Part shown: in pieces, positions 1-11,430 of the stretch
How positions within the stretch are numbered: position 1 is the first letter of the stretch
How the letters are laid out: each line of letters begins with the position of its first letter
NCBI GenBank assembly: GCA_036346225.1
Contig: JARFIW010001189.1
Span: forward strand, 1,116,001-1,180,000
Source: Platerodrilus igneus
Taxonomy: Eukaryota > Arthropoda > Insecta > Coleoptera > Lycidae
Reading direction: 5' to 3'
DNA: 64,000 bases
The notes under the pieces: model-generated
The model's input: only the letters and a program-made list of their open reading frames with translations
Databases searched by the model: none
What the model was told of the DNA's origin: nothing
Translations under genes and position numbers: made by a program

Positions 1-2
1 AA

Positions 3-3000
3 CGATTTGATTTCGTTAAAAAGAATAATCTCTGTTTAAATTGTTTGTATAGTTCGCATCGTGTCAAAAATTGCCAATCAAAGGTTGTTTGTAAAAAATG
101 TCGTAAACCACACCACACATTGTTGCATTTTAAGAATGCAAATACTTCTCCTACTACAACAGCAGATCATACAAAAAAAATGGTTGAAGGGAATTAAACA
201 AGTGAAGCTTCTTCGTTGTCGATGCAGAGGGCTAAAATTAGTTCATTCGTTTCTCGTTCAGTTGCTAATGCAACAACTTTGTTAGCTACTGCTCAGGTAG
301 CGATTATCGATGGTTTTGGAAAACTACAAACCGTTAGGGCACTCTTAGATAATGGGAGTATGTCAAATTTCATGACAGAAAAGTGTCGTCAAAGGCTTTT
401 TTTGCAGAAGCATAAAAGCTTAGCAAAAGTACAAGGTTTGGGCTTGAATGCGTCTACTATCAGTGGTAGCTTATCGTGTCGTATTCATTCTTGTAATCAG
501 GCTGAAACCCAATCCAATTTCAATTTAGAATTTTTTGTTTTACAGGAAATATGTGGTCAACTACCGGCCACACCTTTATCAAAACGCCATTGGGATCATA
601 TCGATGGATTACAATTAGCTGATAAAAGGTTTTTCGAACCTGCGAAAATTGATTTGTTGTTAGGAGCAGACATTTTCGCACAAATTTTGTTAAATGAATC
701 TCGGATCGGACAACAAGACGAACCGGTGGCCATTCGCACCAAATCTGGTTGGATCGTGACTGGAAAAGTAGGTTGTTCAGAAACTATTTTTACTTCGTTG
801 TGTGCTTATGTGGAACCAATAGAAGACACCCTACTTCGTTTTTGGGAGCTGGAAAGTGTTCCTGCTCAGGTACAAGAAAATGCAGAAAACGTATTGTGTG
901 AAAAGACGTTTGTCGATACTTATTCTAGAAACGAAGCAGGTAGGTTTATGGTTTCATTGCCTTTTAAAGGACCAGAACCGATCTTTACTGATTCTCGTGC
1001 AATCGCTTTACGTCGTTTTTTGGGGTTGGAAAGACGTTTGCAGAATGACTCGCATTTACGAGCGTTATACAATCTTTTCATGCAAGATTACATAAACACA
1101 GGGCACATGAGTCCTGTACCTCTTCTTTCGTTGGATAGTAGTCCTGTTTATTACATTCCGCATTATGCGGTGTTAAAGCCAGAGAGCACAACAACTAAAT
1201 TAAGAGTTGTGTTCGATGCAAGTGCAAAAACCTCAGACGGTATTTCACTAAATGACACGTTGTTACAGGGAAAATCACTACAACAGGATATTTTTGAACT
1301 TCTATTGCAGTTTCGGATTCACAACATTGCTTTCACGGCGGATATCAAACAAATGTATCGCCAGATCGAGATTATACCAGAACATCGAGATTTCCAACGT
1401 ATTTTGTGGAGATTTGATTCATCAGATCCTCTTGTTGATTACCGATTGAACACCGTTACTTATGGGATAAAGGCTTCTCCTTTTCTTGCTCTTCGTACAA
1501 TCCAAGAATTAGCCAGATTGGAAGCGGTTCGTTACCAACGCGCTTCACTTGTTTTATCGTCCAACTCATATGTAGATGACATCATCAGTGGTTGTGAAAC
1601 TGTTGAAGAAGCCAACTTGCTAGTTCAGGAACTGACTGAATTATGTAAGCTTGGTGGTTTTGAACTTAGAAAATGGAATACTAATTCCACCCTTGTCTTG
1701 TCAAATATACCCAGTTCACAAATCGAACAACCACCGCTGACTTTTAGTCAAGAACAAATTCCGCTAGTAAAGGTGTTAGGACTCAAATGGTGTTCCGATT
1801 TAGATATTTTTTCATACGATATACAAATTAGTGAGCGTCCTTGTACAAAAAGGAACGTTCTCTCGACATTAGCGAGAATTTTCGATCCCCTAGGTTTCTT
1901 AACTCCTGTTACGTTTTTTATTAAACATTTCGTTCAGCGTTTATGGACTTTGAGAATCAATTGGGACGTCCAGCCTCCCGAAAAACTTATTCGTCAATGG
2001 GACAAGTATTTGTTGCAACTTCCATTCTTATCCGAGTTGAAAATTTTCGTCAGTTGATTTGTAAAGACTTAAAGAGCATCGAGTTACACGCCTTTTGCGA
2101 TGCCTCAGAAGCAGGTTATGCATCTGTTGTTTATTTTCGTTGTTTTGACAAAAATGATAATATTTGTGCCTCTAGAGGCCTTTCTGCAACTGAACTTATC
2201 GATCACCCGCTATGGTGGGCGGGTCCTGTGTGGTTAAAATTACCTTTGGAAGAATGGCCTAAACAACTATTTCTTGATAATTCATCATCAGAATTGTCAC
2301 AAAGTTCTGCCGAAGCAAAAGTCGCGTTGATAGCCATCGAACCCTCGGATCACGTTTTGACTTCTTTGTTAGATACATTCTCCGATTTGCAAAGGATTTT
2401 AAAAATAATTAGTCACTGCCGCCGTTTTGTGTTCAACCTCAAATCACCTAATGGAAAATTAACTGGTGCGATTACCCTTCGAGAAAGAACATCAGCGTTA
2501 GAATTGTTAGTGAAACATGTTCAAAACGGTGCATTTGCAGAAGCTTTGGAAAAATTGAAAAAGGGACATTTAGTTAGCAAACAACTCCGTTCTCTCACTC
2601 CATTCGTAGATTACCAGGGACTCCTCGGGGTGGGCGGTCGGTTAAAACATTCGGGCATCTCACATGATGCAAAATATCCTTTACTTCTCCCTCGGCACCA
2701 TCGTCTAACAACTCTTATTATACAGGATTGCCATATTAAAAATTTACATTGTGGTAATCGTACAACCCAGTCATTATTGCAACAGCATTTTTGGATTATG
2801 TCTGCTAGGAGAGCCATAAGACAGTGTCTACGTGCATGTATTCCTTGTTTTAAGGTCAATCCTACTTTTATTGTACCTTCTATGGGAAATTTACCTACTT
2901 CGCGAGTGACTCCTGGAAAAGCATTTCGTCATACTGGCGTAGATTTTGGGGGCCCTTTTTTCATAACAATGGGTCGGGTTCGAGAAGCCAAAACCTTAAA

Positions 3001-3805
3001 GGCATATATTTGTCTCTTTGTTTGCTTCAGCACTAAGGCAGTGCATTTGGAATTGGTTTCAGATTTGTCGTCAGAAGCATTTTTAGCCGCTTTCCGTCGA
3101 TTTATTTTTAGACGTGGAAGGTGTATCCACATGTACAGCGACTGTGGTACCAACTTTGTAGGTGCCGAAGCCAAAATTCGCAAACTGTTAGAACAATCCG
3201 CACACGCAGAAAACATTGAGTGGTCGTTCAACCCCCCTTCTGCTCCGCACTTCGGTGGGCTATGGAAGGCGGGAATTAAATCTGTCAAAACTCACCTATT
3301 TCGGGTAGTTGGTGAGCAAAAATTGACTTATGAAGAATTTAATACGGTTATAGTGCAAATTGAAGCACTTTTGAACTCCCGTCCATTAGGTCCGCTTAAT
3401 TCGGATCCTAACGATTAATCTTGTTTGACCCCAAGTCATTTTTCAACCATCGAACCTATTTCTGTCATTCCAGATACGGACGTTACTGAGGTACCGATTA
3501 ATCGTTTAAATCGTTGGCAACTAGTTCAGCGGTTACATCAAAGTTTCTGGAAGCGATAGCAATCAGAGTACCTTCATACGCTTCAGCAAAAATCAAAATG
3601 GTTTGCTTCAGGGGAATCACTAAAGCTTAATAGCTTAGTGTTGATTCAGGAACCCAATTCTCCGCCTCTTCAATGGAGATTGGGTAGAATCATTCAACTA
3701 CATACTGGTAAAGATAACGTTGTTCGCGTTGCAACTGTGAGAACGGCACATGGGACTCTTAAAAGACCTGTGCAAAAGCTTTGCCCTTTGCCCTTGGAAC
3801 AATAA
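3..3805 (+). pseudogene. BEL/Pao retrotransposon Gag-Pol C-terminal part, decayed
   Basis: Seen: from the left edge the frame encodes a CX2CX4HX4C zinc knuckle (codons 33-74) and a second CX2C plus His cluster (to about 135), then a TAA at 195-197. The same frame reopens with the aspartic protease signature LLDNGS (345-359), then reverse transcriptase with VFDAS (about 1209), ADIKQMYRQ (about 1339) and the catalytic YVDD (1569-1580). Near 2050 the reading shifts by one frame into the RNase H start HAFCDASEAGY. This is joined abruptly (about 2155-2170) to CASRGLSATEL, a motif normally well over 100 residues further on, so most of RNase H is deleted. Integrase follows: HH at 2732-2749, CX2C at 2837-2848, and core Asp residues in GVDFGG and YSDCGTNF. 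The expected Glu in the GGLWEAG motif is Lys (AAG, 3266-3268). Stops at 3416-3418 and 3557-3559 interrupt the C-terminal DUF5641-like region, which ends at 3805. Known: this domain order is typical of BEL/Pao. Inference: a dead copy; its 5' LTR and gag lie left of the window. Confidence 0.93.
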
Positions 3806-3925
3806 TTGTTGGTGTATTTGTGCAACAAGCTCATAGGGTTAGATATTATATAGCTATTTAGTCTAGTTCCGTATAAGTTAGTTAGTATCGTTCATATTAG
3901 TTGTTTACTTTGTTAAAAATAAAGT

Positions 3926-4250
3926 TATATTTATTTTGGTGGGCGGGATGTTCGGGCTCCTGTCCCTCTCTTCTTGATCATTGTTAACTCCTTCCTTTAA
4001 CAATCATGAAAAGACTTAAAACCAGCAGCCGACGAGGGTGTTGTTGTTGTCATGTTTGAACCACCGGAAGTGACAGACCAGTTTTCGTGTCGTGAGTGCT
4101 CACTGACAATAATATGGTGCCGTTAAGCTCGCTGTACAGTTAACCTAATTACAGTCCACATTACCATTAGAGGAGTTCAAAGTAAGTGGTTATGTTAAGA
4201 AATGCATGATACATCCTTTGATCCATCAGTATCTAAGAGCTGAAGGGAAA
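3926..4250 (+). mobile_element. BEL/Pao polypurine tract and start of 3' LTR (partial)
   Basis: Downstream of the pol remnant, GGTGGGCGGGA (3938-3948) resembles a polypurine tract and is followed at 3949 by TGTTCGGGCTCC, a plausible LTR start beginning TG. The same context (TTTTGGTGGGC, then a GTTCCCGC-like start) occurs on the minus strand of the other BEL element near 16612-16635, supporting the call. I cannot fix the LTR's right end; by about 4255 the sequence is already LINE coding. Positions 3806-3925 are AT-rich 3' untranslated sequence with no other feature. Confidence 0.6.
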
Positions 4251-4254
4251 GAAA

Positions 4255-5660
4255 CCAGAGTTGCTGATGTTGGCGCTAAGACACGACCTAGCGTTGTCCT
4301 CGTTAATAAATACGTTCTTTGACGCACAAATCGAGCAGGGACTTCTCAACTACAGGCTGTTTCACAACGATCGAAATGTCGTTGCAGGGAGCACAGGGGT
4401 GTAGGTCAAACAATGCTGCAGCATCACCTGGCATATACGACAGACCTAGAAGGACTAGAAGCGACTGCAGAGTGTCCTAAAGGGCTGGGTCTTCTACCTC
4501 TAGTTTGGTTTACAACTCACCAGGCGGCGAACCGCTACGCCTGTAGAACTTAGACATGTTACTAGATGTGAAAGAACCGGTACTTTTAGCAAAAGATCTT
4601 AACTCTATACATTCGTCTTCGAACAATAGTCGGGTAACAAACCGCAACAAACACATACTGCGACAGTTTGCTGACAAACGAAGGATCGGGATCTTACTAG
4701 CAAAGTCCACCCATACGATAACAGAGGTAGGCCAGATGTACTAGACATCGCAAACACCGCGAAGTGACTTTGAACACGGAGATTCAAGCCGTCAACAACC
4801 TCAGTTCAAACCACAATCCGGTGCTCCTGTAACTTGGAGAGGAAGGGGCCCCGAGGATTAACAAGATCCGCAAGATTTCGTGGTCGGTATTTGCCGTCCA
4901 TCTGCTAGCGTCGGTAGAAAGGATATCTGACAATATTCTAACCATTGATGCGCCTTGTAAAGTACATACAGTCGAGCCACTTTGGCGAGACCAGTAGCAG
5001 ATAAAATAGACACCCTCCCTCTGCATATCTGCGAACTCTTCCGTGAAAAGAATGGTGCCAGACGTCAGTGATAGAGAACCTGCGATTAAACGGAAAAAAA
5101 TCTGTTACACTCGATTGGTCGCCGAAATGCAATTAGTAATTCGGCAACACATAAACGAGTCTTAATAAGCCAAACTGGCAGCACTCCAAGCCAAAGATAA
5201 ATCTCTGCGTAGGATGACGAAAGTATTAAAGAACAAGGCGTCTTTCTTGCATTCCGTTCATGACGTAACAGTCTTACCCTACTCAGCTTCTGAAGAGGCA
5301 TAAGTCTTCGCAAACGGCATGGAACGTCTATTCGAACCGAAATATGCTAACGCGGATCATCGGCACACAAACCGAGTTAACCTTGATGTCAAAAAGGGGT
5401 TATGGAACAATGAATCCGCACAAAATCGATTTTACCATAGCACAAGAATTCAAAAATCTTATCAAAGGTTTAAAGTTCAGAAACGCTCCTAGACGGGATA
5501 CAGTTTTCTTCCAGATTCGGAAAGTGCTTCCGGAACGCCACTATAATGTTAACTGGTTAATGCCACTTGAAGCTCCGTCACTTTCCAACACGGCGGTGAT
5601 AACGCTCCGAAAAGCTGGAAAAATCACAGAAGCCGTTTTCCTAAGGAAACTACAATCAGC
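4255..5660 (+). pseudogene. Jockey/R1-type LINE: APE endonuclease and start of reverse transcriptase
   Basis: Reading across several frames gives a continuous LINE ORF2-like homology. From about 4285 come fragments of the endonuclease N-terminal half (FDAQIEQGLLNYRLFHNDR at about 4318). Then follow LVYNSPGGEP and LLDVKEPVLLAKDLNS (4556-4606), matching the AGDLN-type catalytic block with Gly changed to Lys. RVTNRNKHILRQFADKR and an APDVLDIA-like block come next. The connector (FANGMERLFEPKYA, about 5310-5350) leads into the first reverse transcriptase motif (FKNLIKGLKFRNAP, about 5449) and an AGK block (5611) where PKPGK is expected. At least five frame changes and several stops are present. 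Known: this endonuclease/connector/RT layout is that of Jockey- and R1-related non-LTR elements. Inference: an old, dead copy; the matching downstream RT piece is at 8005-8335, separated by inserted DNA. Confidence 0.75.
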
Positions 5661-5663
5661 GAT

Positions 5664-5910
5664 AGAAGACCCCCACGCCCAAGGTTCCGGGTTCGAATCT
5701 CGACACGGTCCGCTTGAAAAAAGTTAGGCGAGCATTTTTCACAAAAATACACCCTAGTTCGAATCAGAAATAAAATGGAGGTCCCGTGTGTGGGTGTTGT
5801 CACGCACGTTAAAGATCCGTAGCTTGCTTGGAACAGTAAGGGTTCGGCAAAATTCCAAATTTTTCAGATAAAAAAAACCTCGCTTCCTGGCCAATGTAGT
5901 GCCTTCGGAT
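5664..5910 (+). repeat. Possible SINE-like segment with tRNA B-box motif
   Basis: GGGTTCGAATCTCGACACGG (5689-5708) contains GGTTCGAATCT, one base from the RNA polymerase III B-box consensus GGTTCRANNCC. It sits at the point where LINE homology stops. A second TTCGAATC lies at 5758-5765. The following GC-richer stretch (about 5775-5845, including CACGCACGTTAAAGATCC) looks unlike its AT-rich surroundings. No A box or tRNA cloverleaf could be found upstream, so the SINE call is weak; it might be part of another inserted repeat. Confidence 0.3.
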
Positions 5911-7799
5911 TGAGTATTGAAAAATTACATGTAAGATAGAAGAGCCCACTCGTATCCAGATGGAGTTTCGTAAGGGGCACTCCGTCATTCACCAGATACT
6001 ACGTGTGTTCGAGCACATCGCTGAAGGCTTCAACAATTTGTTACGCTCCCTTTCTGTATAGCGTACTTAAAATACATCGTTTTGTATAGCTGGTTGTATA
6101 ACGGTTGATTTACATTAATAAATAAATTGAATTATTCGTCTTATAAATTTTGGTTCCTTATGTTATTTATCGAAGCCGAGATAAGAGGCGCTCAGATGTT
6201 ATGGTAACAACTATTTTATATCTACAGATTAGCGTAGTTTTGTTGTTGTTCTTTGTTCATAGATGTTAATTACGTTGAAAATACGGCTTCTTTGCTTTGA
6301 CAATTTGAGTTGTAGATTAACTGCAGAGTGTAGTTCTGATTGCATTGAATGAAGGATGCTTTATATGCGAACGTGTTTTACACAACCACACGTGCGGTTA
6401 TCGATTGTGTTTCTTAGTTGAGTTTTTCTTTTGAAATAACGTGCGTTACGGAACATTTGACGGACTTAATTAATGTTTACACTTTTTACTAATTGTGGTT
6501 TTAATTGTTTTTCTTGTGGGAAAAACGTTGTAGAACTTGTGAAACTTGACCGATTCTTTCTTTAGGATTAATGTGTGTGCGATCTCGTTTCGTTACCTGT
6601 TTTTATCAGTGCAGTGCATACTTTGGATTATCCAAATGCATTTTTAAGCATGGGTTTTGGTTCTAAAAATGATGATACAGTTGTAGCAGGTTTAGTAGAT
6701 GAAAAAAAAAGGTTGCTTCTTATAAATATGTATCTCATTCACATGTAAATACAGTTGATACTGTAGTTCTGAATTTTCTAATACCAAAGAATCTAAAATA
6801 GATCACTACTTGTGCAAATTTCGTAATGCAAAAGCATTAGATTTTTCTGTGTTGCCATAGGTGGCGGATGGAACACCTCGCGTTACTGTTAGTTTAGTGC
6901 AAGAACTTATCAGATGACATGCATTACATCGTGCCTTGAAAGCCCGTGATTCTAAATTCTAAATTTTTACTACAATTTTTGCGATTTGTGTTGCAAGATA
7001 TTTCGAAATTATTGTCTCAGGAAATAGAATTAACAAGAAATTTATCAATGCTACTTGGTTCCATCAGTATGATGATGTCTGCTGCTAACACCAGTGAAGT
7101 ACGTAGGTGTGAGTTAGTGTAAAGTGTAAGCAATTCCATCCACACCCTCACAGTCAAGGGTGCAGTGCTTCGTTAGTGTAGGACATCGTGAATCCCCCAC
7201 TCCAATTACAAGGAAGCGTTACTGAAGGACTTTCTGTAAGTTGAACTATTTCCTACTTTGTATTATTTCAAATATCTATTTGTTGGTTTTACAATATTCT
7301 TTCTACAACCCCAGCCCAAAACACCCTTTCACATATTTTTACGTTTAGAAACTTGATAATTTTTCACCAGTCAGTGACAGTGTTGGTTTCGCAATTATTT
7401 TCTGTACGTTTCCGTATATTTCCTACAAAAATAAACAAAGTGCGGTTTCGTTTCCATACAGTTTCATATATGCCTAGAAAAAAATAATTGATTAGATTTA
7501 TTAAGAAAAAAAAAAAAGAAAGAAAAAAAAATCAATATTACTGAATTACTCATATCAATTGTGTCTTATCTTTTTATCTTTTATTAACATGTTGTCTGAT
7601 TGATGTTTAATTGGTGTGTGAGGAAACGTTTTTGCTACTCCCCAATGTTACCTCACTTTGTAATCAAAATTTTTTTGTAATGCTTTTATCGTGATTATAA
7701 TATATAGTTTTTTTTCCAAAACAGTTTTCTTACGTCTACAAAGTACTGAATAATTTATGCTTAATCTTTTGTTTTTCAGGTTTGCTTAATTATTTTTCT
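5911..7799. other. Unassigned inserted DNA between two LINE fragments
   Basis: No gene is supported. The interval separates LINE pieces ending at about 5660 and resuming at about 8005, so it is probably inserted DNA. It contains TGTTATGGTAAC at 6189-6200, similar to the start of the solo-LTR-like element at 28111. A stop-free stretch runs about 6962-7108 with a peptide-like composition (fragments VLQDISKLLSQEIELTR and LSMLLGSISMMMSAA); I do not recognise it. An oligo-A/G tract lies at 7504-7530. The right end belongs to the LTR end listed next. Confidence 0.4.
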
Positions 7800-7959
7800 T
7801 ACAGGTACTGTCACTAACTCCTTACCGCCGTATACATTATATGTCAGTTTGCTTCCTCCAACCCCCCCTAATCTCCGATTGAGCCTGGTCATTCCGTGAT
7901 TTCTTTGTGTTACTCCCGGCTACAAGAACAACGTAGCATAAAATTGGCGCCCAACGTGG
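7800..7959 (+). mobile_element. LTR 3' end with tRNA-Lys type primer binding site
   Basis: ACGTAGCA (7931-7938) is followed by TAAAAT and TGGCGCCCAACGTGG (7945-7959), matching the first 15 bases of a PBS complementary to the 3' end of tRNA-Lys. The upstream stretch (GATTGAGCCTGGTC about 7877-7890, then a GGCTAC-like run) parallels the LTR end at about 58280-58342, which also terminates in ACGTAGCA before its PBS. Inference: this is the end of a related LTR whose internal region is lost, because LINE sequence begins about 45 bp downstream. Confidence 0.65.
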
Positions 7960-8004
7960 CTGCCCAAGAATTACGTAACAAAGAGTCACTCAACATCCAC
8001 AATG

Positions 8005-8335
8005 TGCCGGGATGTAACGATGGCTTTCGATTTGGTTTGGCATTCTGGCCCTCTTATAAAAGATGCTAGAGAGATTGATGCCACGCGCTCTCGGCCAACT
8101 GACAAAATCCTATCTTTGCGATAGATGGCTCAGTATCAAGCTGGCCAGAGTACGGCTGACTAAACGGAGAACCAAAGCTGGGATTCCCCAAGGTTCTTTC
8201 GTCTTGCCGTCACTGTTCAGCATCTTTGTAAGCGATCTACCGAAAACGGTCGACGACACAGCCATACCAGTCAAGTTCCGTACCTTAAATCTTATCACGC
8301 AGACGGCGATAGACCCTGCACATGTTTTTAACAAA
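8005..8335 (+). pseudogene. LINE reverse transcriptase fragment (palm region)
   Basis: Encodes AFDLVWHSGPLIK (about 8022), then, after a frame change, MLERLMPRALGQLTKSYLCDR, a GIPQGS block (about 8180) and FSIFVSDLPKTVDDT. These match consecutive motifs of Jockey/R1-type reverse transcriptases: AFDxVWH, then AGVPQGSVLGPLLFxxYxxDIP. The YADD motif that should follow about 15 residues later is not present. Inference: continuation of the LINE at 4255-5660, with about 80 residues missing between the two and an LTR remnant inserted between them. Confidence 0.75.
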
Positions 8336-8339
8336 TGAA

Positions 8340-10659
8340 TTGAAACTTTTTGGCGGCCTTGTTGCAATTTTTTACTGATGATTTTTATTATGACAAAAAA
8401 CATTCTTTCTGGTTAGCAATATGTACAGCTCACATAAAAACGTATTAACTTTGTATATTTTCAACACCTTCAACTTCTTTGCTTGATAACTATCGGCTTG
8501 ACGCTTCAAAAAGGATTTAATTTTAAATACTTTGATAGGCTTATTTGTCGTTAACATCTAGAGAGGTTTTCAACATGGAGTACGAGCTCGATACAATTGA
8601 CGATTTTATAACTTTGGATAAGCTAGCAAAGTATACTGTAACGTATTTTTTTTCTTGTTACACCAAGCCTAATAAATTAATAATAAAACAGATAAATTTT
8701 AAAGCATTTAATTCGTAAATATTCAGCCAATAAAAATTAAAGTATAATGTTCATAATAACACATAGATTCTAGAAGATATGTATTCTGAGGCTTGTTACC
8801 AAGCGTTGTCCAGATAATTATCAGCACTTTTGTTTCCAACGTCCAAGAGTGAAGTCGCTTTTTGTAGACTAGAGATAAAAGTCAAGATGGCCCGACTAAA
8901 ACACGAGGCGTCTAATAGAGTCAAGAAGAAGAACTTGAGTTGAGAACATGGAACGATAATATACATCATTTAAGACAGTTGGTATAGATTAATACAATAA
9001 ATTAAATTAATATATTTCACTTTAGTGCAATATCTTATGGACATATCTACAACAACAATTTTCAATGTTAAATTATAATAAATTTTCGTCGCAATAATTT
9101 AAAGCAGGCAGTTATGGTTTCGTTCTATCTATTTAACTACGCCGTATAGCAATGGTTTATTCAACAAAGAATCTTGGTACTTCAAACTCACTGATGATTA
9201 ATACGCTGGAAAAATACAACAGCTGACGTCATGATTTTGCACCTGCAATTTATTTGGATACACGTGAGTGTTTGAAACTTTCCGTAACTTTGAAAGTATA
9301 GTAAATTATTATGAGATTTCCTACGTTGATTATTAGAGTAACAAAAATATAAAGTAGTTTTTAAAGTTAATAACACACCGAATAAATATCTAGTTTGTCA
9401 GTTATTTGTACACGCATACAATGTGTTTTAAGATATTTAGAATGACAACTTATGTCAGATAAAAAATTGTATAGATTCTGTTTCCTAATCTAGACGCCAG
9501 ATGCAGTCTTGATTTAATTTTCACATTTTGCTTAAAACATTCAGGTCATGTAAAAGCTTTTATTGGTGCTGAAATTCGCGTATATTTTTTGTAGATTACA
9601 GTTAAATTTGAGTAGTTGCATTTTATGATCGCTATTTTCTGATGATCAATCTTTGTTGTAAATGGTCAAGGAAGCGCTTCAATGATTATAGTAAAAATAA
9701 AATCATGTGTTATGAACTAATAAATTATCACATGTTTGCTTAAACTAAATTTTATAGAAATGATCAATTTATACATATTTATTTTGAAGGTTAAACTTCA
9801 CTAAAATTCTTTTATAAAAATTTATGACAAGATAGTAAGCATATATATTGCAGTCACATGTATATAATCAGATTTCTATATATAAATAGAATTCCTTTTG
9901 TTTCCTTTGAAAGACGTTTTATTATACAACATTTAAATTAGGAAAGAGAAAACTAGAGCAAATCCTCCTTAAGTAAAAAGACAGAGTAATGAAAATGAAT
10001 CCCTTTAGTATTTCACAGATGTTTAAATTCATTTATTCTATTTTTGGCATATGCTTTTAAGACACAGATAGTGTCCATGTGGTGTTTTTGTTTGTTCACA
10101 GGTAAAGCTGAGACAACTGTTTGACATCTGGTGGTTGAGGTTTTGGTAAGTGTGTGATAAAGAGTGAAATTCAAATTTTATGGCTATGATAGTGGTGTTA
10201 AGATAAGGTTTCCGCATTCCCTTATACAAACACAGTTAAATTTTGTTGGCACTTGTATTAAAAATACGGTGGCGCCTATTAAAAATATTTTTGGTCGATT
10301 ATCCACCCATGACCCATGCTCATGATCTACCCAGAGCTAACACTCTACTAGCCGTTTAACCCCTAAGAGTTTTCTTTGTCTAAAGCCGTTTTCCATCTGA
10401 CATTACCCTGGGCTTGGAGTATAAAGAAGAAAATCTCGACCTAGTGATATCAGATTAAAAATAGAGAGTTTTAGTATATAGCTGATAGTCACGAGGATAA
10501 AGGGTAATAAACTTACAAAAAGTTTTTAATTACCCCGTTTTTTTATTACACTTACAATACCACCAATACGTCTTCTGAAAACGAACGATAGAATGATAGA
10601 ATTAACATCCGTAAATCAACGGCTTTGCAATCGACCACCTCTAACGAAATGTTAAATAT
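8340..10659. other. AT-rich spacer without recognised genes
   Basis: No family is recognisable. A 47-codon ATG frame at 8575-8718 begins MEYELDTIDDFITLDKLAK, an unusually acidic, well-mixed composition for random AT-rich DNA, but it becomes low-quality after about 24 codons and has no detectable partner exon; I do not call it a gene. Positions 10262-10440 contain GGTGGCGCC, TCTACCCAGAG, ACCCCTAAGAG and GGGCTTGGAGTA in the same order as GGTGGCGCC, CTCTACCC, ACCCCTAG and GACTTGGAGCA in the Gypsy LTR near 19150-19285, so a distant LTR relative is possible. Confidence 0.45.
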
Positions 10660-11135
10660 GCTAAACTTCCGTTTCACAAAACCACAAAGGGTCTTCATAA
10701 AATATTCAAACAGATTAATTTCAAAATTGCTTTCAATAATACTAATAAAATTTAAAGGTTTGTTAGGTAATCCAAAAGACAAGGTGGAAAAATTGCAAAA
10801 GTAGGGGATTTATGAAATTAATTGTTCAGGGCCAGGGTGTTTTTAAAAATATATTGCTCAGACCAAGAGGAATATAACAACAAGATTCATAGAGTACATT
10901 GCTCACTTCAAATATGGTAAATACGAAAGGTCTCAGATTGCCAAACAAATTTTTGAAACCTGCCACGTCGTTAAACTAAAAAATGTTAAAAGCAGTACCA
11001 ATGTTTTTCTTCTTAAATGCCCATGAATCAATTAAAATTGTTAAACATAGAGGACCTCTTTTAAACACTGATAAAGAGCTCATAGAGCCATCTGCCTTGC
11101 TTTCCCTATTTGTCAAAACCAACGAGAAAGCAAGA
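10660..11135 (+). pseudogene. Penelope-like element: end of RT and GIY-YIG endonuclease
   Basis: Seen: KLPFHKTTKGLHKIFKQ (about 10663) and FKIAFNNTNKI match the segment after the reverse transcriptase core of Penelope-like elements. After frame changes comes NPKDKVEKLQK, a stop, then GIYEINC (GIY at 10805-10813) and KYIAQTKR (the YIG position, as YIA, at 10850-10858). These are followed by TTRFIEYIAHFKYGKYERSQ and KQIFETCHVVKLKN. A further frame shift near 10980 leads to AHESIKI, LLNTDKELIEPSALLSL. Known: Penelope-like retroelements carry a C-terminal GIY-YIG endonuclease with exactly this RFxEH, AxHIF and SALLSL tail. At least three stops or frameshifts make it dead. A hammerhead motif lies 240 bp downstream, consistent with this class. 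Confidence 0.8.
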
Positions 11136-11377
11136 TGGATTTGGTTCCGCTTCAGCAGATTTAGAATTAGTATAAATTAAGTAGATTTTAGTTAAAACGT
11201 CACAATTCACTTGTTTGTTGTGGATAACACCAGCCTGCGGGTGAGGAGAATACCTTCGATAGTGTTTAAAGCAACATTATAGTAAATTGTATGTTAAGAA
11301 GGTTCACTTTAGTCAAGTGACGAGGAGAATATCCTCTGAAGTGTTCCGGAACAGCAGCTAATATTATTTAATTGCAA

Positions 11378-11430
11378 ATTTCTACTGATGAGGACCACAT
11401 AGTGGTCGAAACACGTATCTAGTATTTTAA
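11378..11430 (+). ncRNA. Hammerhead ribozyme motif of the Penelope-like element
   Basis: CTGATGA (11385-11391) is followed by a 6-bp stem GACCAC/GTGGTC (11393-11398 and 11402-11407) with a 3-nt ATA loop, then GAAA (11408-11411). That is the conserved CUGAUGA/stem II/GAAA core. Next comes CACGTATC (11412-11419), with CUA before the core (11382-11384) pairing to UAG after the cleavage position (11420-11422) as stem I. Stem III is minimal, as in known Penelope-like hammerheads (near-palindrome ACACGU..), but one base breaks it: the triplet before cleavage reads AUC rather than GUC, giving a C-A mismatch. Known: Penelope-like retroelements encode such ribozymes near their ends. Inference: a recognisable, probably weakened ribozyme in the element's 3' region. 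Confidence 0.72.

Noticed and set aside
8575..8718. Possible host first exon (MEYELDTIDD...)
   Set aside because: Only about 24 codons look gene-like, no convincing splice donor follows and no partner exon was found.
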